From: Breznakibacter xylanolyticus
GTDB taxonomy: Bacteria > Bacteroidota > Bacteroidia > Bacteroidales > Marinilabiliaceae
Length of the DNA stretch: 42,709 nucleotides
Direction of reading: 5' to 3'
Assembly: GCF_003254275.1 (NCBI RefSeq)
Contig: NZ_QKZK01000033.1
Span: 1 to 42,709, forward strand
The notes under the pieces are model-generated. The model was not told the DNA's origin and ran no database searches. It saw only the letters and a list, made by a program, of their open reading frames with translations. Every line of letters starts with the position of its first letter. Positions within the stretch are counted from its first letter, which is position 1. Both the position numbers and the translations under genes were made by a program. This document shows positions 40,838 through 42,709 of the stretch, in pieces.

Positions 40838-41320
40838 ATGAACGAATCAAAAAAATACAGGCTTATTATTGTCGTACTGATTTTGCTCAACGCAGGCTTA
40901 ATAACCCTATGGTGGTCGATGAGCAATACCGGGAAAACAACTCAGGAAAACAACTCAGGAAAAAACAAGATGGATTTTTTCACCGAGGCTCTACATCTAG
41001 ACTCACTGCAAAAAGCAAGCTTTGACACCCTCTCGCAAGAACATTTTGAACGCTTGGGACAGTTAAAAGCAAAAATCGACAGCCTCAAACAGGTCATGCG
41101 GCGCGAAATTATGCAACCTGAAATCAATGAGTCCCGACTGGATTCCATCTTTCAAAATCTGGCGCACTACCGCACCGCATCCGACACAGCCAACTACCGC
41201 CATTTTAAAAGGTTGCGAACCCTCTGTACCCCATCGCAGCAAGCGTCGTTTGATAGCCTGGTCAGTTCATTCATGAACCGCAAAGATCATAAAAAAGATA
41301 AACCACCTCATCATCGATGA
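40838..41320 (+). CDS. Spy/CpxP-like membrane-anchored periplasmic protein
   Basis: 160 aa from ATG 40838 (MNESKKYRLIIVVLILL). One N-terminal membrane anchor, a low-complexity linker, then a helical domain with two Spy/CpxP/CnrX-like turns: LHLDSLQKASFDTLSQEHF and LCTPSQQASFDSLV (LTXXQ-type). Relatives sense metal or act as chaperones in envelope stress, which fits an ECF sigma operon. A 13-bp tandem repeat (40932-40957) encodes the linker. The tail is rich in H and K. Confidence 0.75.
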   Translation: MNESKKYRLIIVVLILLNAGLITLWWSMSNTGKTTQENNSGKNKMDFFTEALHLDSLQKASFDTLSQEHFERLGQLKAKIDSLKQVMRREIMQPEINESRLDSIFQNLAHYRTASDTANYRHFKRLRTLCTPSQQASFDSLVSSFMNRKDHKKDKPPHHR

Positions 41321-41358
41321 ACCAGGCTTCAAAAACAAGTCATCGTTCATGAAAAAAC

Positions 41359-41403
41359 AAAACAGCCCCTATCGGTTTTCGAAACCATTAGGGGCTGTTT
41401 TAT
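41359..41403. terminator. Bidirectional terminator
   Basis: AAAACAGCCCCT ... AGGGGCTGTTTT with an inner GGTTT/AAACC stem. It closes the ECF sigma operon (plus) and the DUF3078 gene (minus). Confidence 0.9.
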
Positions 41404-41422
41404 TGTAACTGCAATACCTCGC

Positions 41423-42319
41423 TTATTTCCCAAATTTATAGTTGAGACCCAATCCCACCAACTGTTTAAACTGAGTGCGGGGACCGTGCTCCACGCCGTC
41501 GGGGTCGACATACTTCACATCGTCGTCGTACAACAGGTTTACCGACACGATGGCCGACAGGTACTGATTCACGCGTAAATTTAACGTTGTTTCCCAGTCC
41601 ACATCAATGTTCTGAGCATTTTCGGCAAGATTGGAGAAAAGATCCACCCGGGTGTAGAAATCCACATTCTTGACCAAATCCTTTTTACGAGCCACCATTT
41701 TCACAAAAGCACCAAACTCCGAACGGGTTTTATCACCCGGCTCAACCCCGAAGGCTCCTACCGATGACAAACTATCTTGGTTCACAATGGTCATTTTACT
41801 GGTAATGGGTGATAAATAAAGCGAAAAGTTGGCCGATGGTTTATAGTCCATACCCAACGAATAGGTTAGGTAAGCTGGTGCCAAAAATGTCGATGTCATG
41901 ATGGAATTTATGGGTGCATCCTTGTACCCTTTATCCATTTGAGTTTTAAAATCGACCAACCCGGTATAATACCAATGACTGGATGCCTGATAACCATATT
42001 TGGATGCAAACTGCAACTTATCATCAGATTTCATGGCATTGTCAGTACCTTGCTTCACCAAACCATAGCCCAAGTCGAAACTATTGTCCCAACTCACTTT
42101 GTTCTTTTTATAATTAAAATACGATTTGAGGTTAAAAGCACCCGACACCGAATTCTTACCCCCGGCAGCCCAATTGGTGAAAGTCAATTGATTAACGGTT
42201 AATGATGCATTCCCGCCAATGGTCCAGTTTGACAAGGAATCGGACGTAGCCTCCTGAGCATTAGCAACCGTCAATGATGAAACCATTAAGGCTGCAATCC
42301 AGATTTTTCTCTTCTTCAT
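41423..42319 (-). CDS. DUF3078-family outer-membrane beta-barrel protein
   Basis: 298 aa from ATG 42319 (MKKRKIWIAALMVSSLTVANA, signal peptide). After the signal the sequence has repeated amphipathic strands and the family features LTVNQLTFTNWAAGGKNSVS, YGYQASSHWYYTGLVDF and LYDDDVKY; it ends in LNYKFGK. DUF3078 proteins are Bacteroidota outer-membrane barrels of unknown function. Single gene with an exact TAGTTTTG -7 box upstream. Confidence 0.85.
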   Translation of the reverse strand: MKKRKIWIAALMVSSLTVANAQEATSDSLSNWTIGGNASLTVNQLTFTNWAAGGKNSVSGAFNLKSYFNYKKNKVSWDNSFDLGYGLVKQGTDNAMKSDDKLQFASKYGYQASSHWYYTGLVDFKTQMDKGYKDAPINSIMTSTFLAPAYLTYSLGMDYKPSANFSLYLSPITSKMTIVNQDSLSSVGAFGVEPGDKTRSEFGAFVKMVARKKDLVKNVDFYTRVDLFSNLAENAQNIDVDWETTLNLRVNQYLSAIVSVNLLYDDDVKYVDPDGVEHGPRTQFKQLVGLGLNYKFGK

Positions 42320-42371
42320 ATCTAAACAATTAAAAAATAAATAAACTTCAATTAAAATCACTACTGACCGA

Positions 42372-42379
42372 CAAAACTA
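42372..42379 (-). promoter_or_regulatory. -7 box of the DUF3078 gene
   Basis: The minus strand reads TAGTTTTG. A perfect inverted repeat CAATCTTCAAAGATTG (42388-42403) lies 8 bp upstream of it, over the -33 region, and could be an operator. Confidence 0.45.
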
Positions 42380-42474
42380 GAAATCTCCAATCTTCAAAGA
42401 TTGTAAGTGTTGATAAACAGCAATATAAGCATATCTTCAATTGTTTTTCAATTACCTACCCCCCCCCTTTTTTT

Positions 42475-42709
42475 TCAGAAAAATGCGAGTTGTATGTCAG
42501 GACTTTTGTTTTTTGCTTTTACATTTTTGACATAAGTCCGTCTACAGTTTTCAATCACCCAATAAACGTCTAAATGGCTTATCAGGTAAATCCTAACCAA
42601 AGCGGCAATTGTAGAGAAAGCCTTTTTTGTGTCCGACTTTGCCCTTAGGACCATTAAAAGCAAATGGGCGATCAATGTGCACCACACTTGTGTTTTTATA
42701 CCATTTTCG
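42475..42709 (-). mobile_element. 3' end of an IS4-type transposase gene, truncated by the window edge
   Basis: The minus-strand frame is open from the window end to TGA at 42475: it begins ENGIKTQVWCTLIAHLLL and continues KKAFSTIAALVRIYLISHL to NKSPDIQLAFF. This matches the C-terminal part of DDE transposases of the IS4 superfamily in Bacteroidota, including the K-T-Q-V-W stretch. The rest lies beyond the window. A C9T8 homopolymer tract (42459-42475) overlaps the stop region. The element end must lie between about 42404 and 42475 but I cannot define its inverted repeat. Confidence 0.75.

Overview
The window looks like chromosomal DNA from a member of Bacteroidota, most likely class Bacteroidia (Bacteroidales or Marinilabiliales type). 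The evidence is type IX secretion (T9SS) C-terminal sorting domains, a PorE-type T9SS protein, FeoA-FeoB fusion with the small Cys-rich Feo partner, PPi-dependent phosphofructokinase, pectate lyases of families PL1 and PL10, a DUF3078 barrel, and promoters of the Bacteroidota form TTTG-N19/20-TAnnTTTG with no strong Shine-Dalgarno sites. No tRNA, rRNA, CRISPR array or prophage was seen. The species cannot be named from this sequence.

Layout. 1-150: eroded start of an IS transposase. 496-5008 (minus): T9SS-type SpoIID/LytB protein, Rpn-type nuclease, SF1 helicase. 5158-13350 (plus): cysK, an AT-rich GNAT acetyltransferase, an OprB-like porin, feoAB, an AT-rich MntA-HepT toxin-antitoxin pair lodged between feoAB and its Cys-rich partner, then pfp. 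13468-19171 (minus): secreted unknown, pentapeptide-repeat protein, NAD-kinase-like protein overlapping an SPFH/band-7 protein, HD hydrolase, PL10 pectate lyase. 19503-25767 (plus): metY, alpha/beta hydrolase, LuxR-type regulator, ClC channel, glyA. 26101-28440 (minus): PL1 pectate lyase with T9SS domain. 28910-30877 (plus): porE. 31077-31484 (minus): CheY-like regulator. 31743-34355 (plus): degenerate-GH3/serine-hydrolase fusion. 34547-35851 (minus): M18 aminopeptidase. 36070-36468 (plus): Rrf2 regulator. 36495-39606 (minus): rsmE and a sensor kinase. 39852-41320 (plus): ECF sigma operon. 41423-42319 (minus): DUF3078 protein. 42475-end (minus): 3' end of an IS4-type transposase.

How the genes work together. 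Sulfur and one-carbon metabolism is represented by cysK, metY and glyA. Iron(II) uptake is feoAB plus its partner. Pectin breakdown (PL1, PL10) and T9SS export (PorE plus two cargo-like proteins) fit a polysaccharide-degrading life style; PPi-PFK fits fermentative energy economy. Many genes are single units closed by bidirectional terminators.

The most unusual features are in the non-coding DNA and in a few odd proteins: a family of three about 140-160 bp inverted-repeat (MITE-like) elements; a 41-bp tandem array with alternating unit types, each with a small palindrome; a twin GACGGCCGTC palindrome spaced 21 bp; a conserved-looking but uncharacterised SPFH plus NADK-like pair whose GGDGT motif is replaced by GQDGL; a hepT gene with a stop codon just after its active-site motif; and a GH3-serine hydrolase fusion whose GH3 half has lost its catalytic region.
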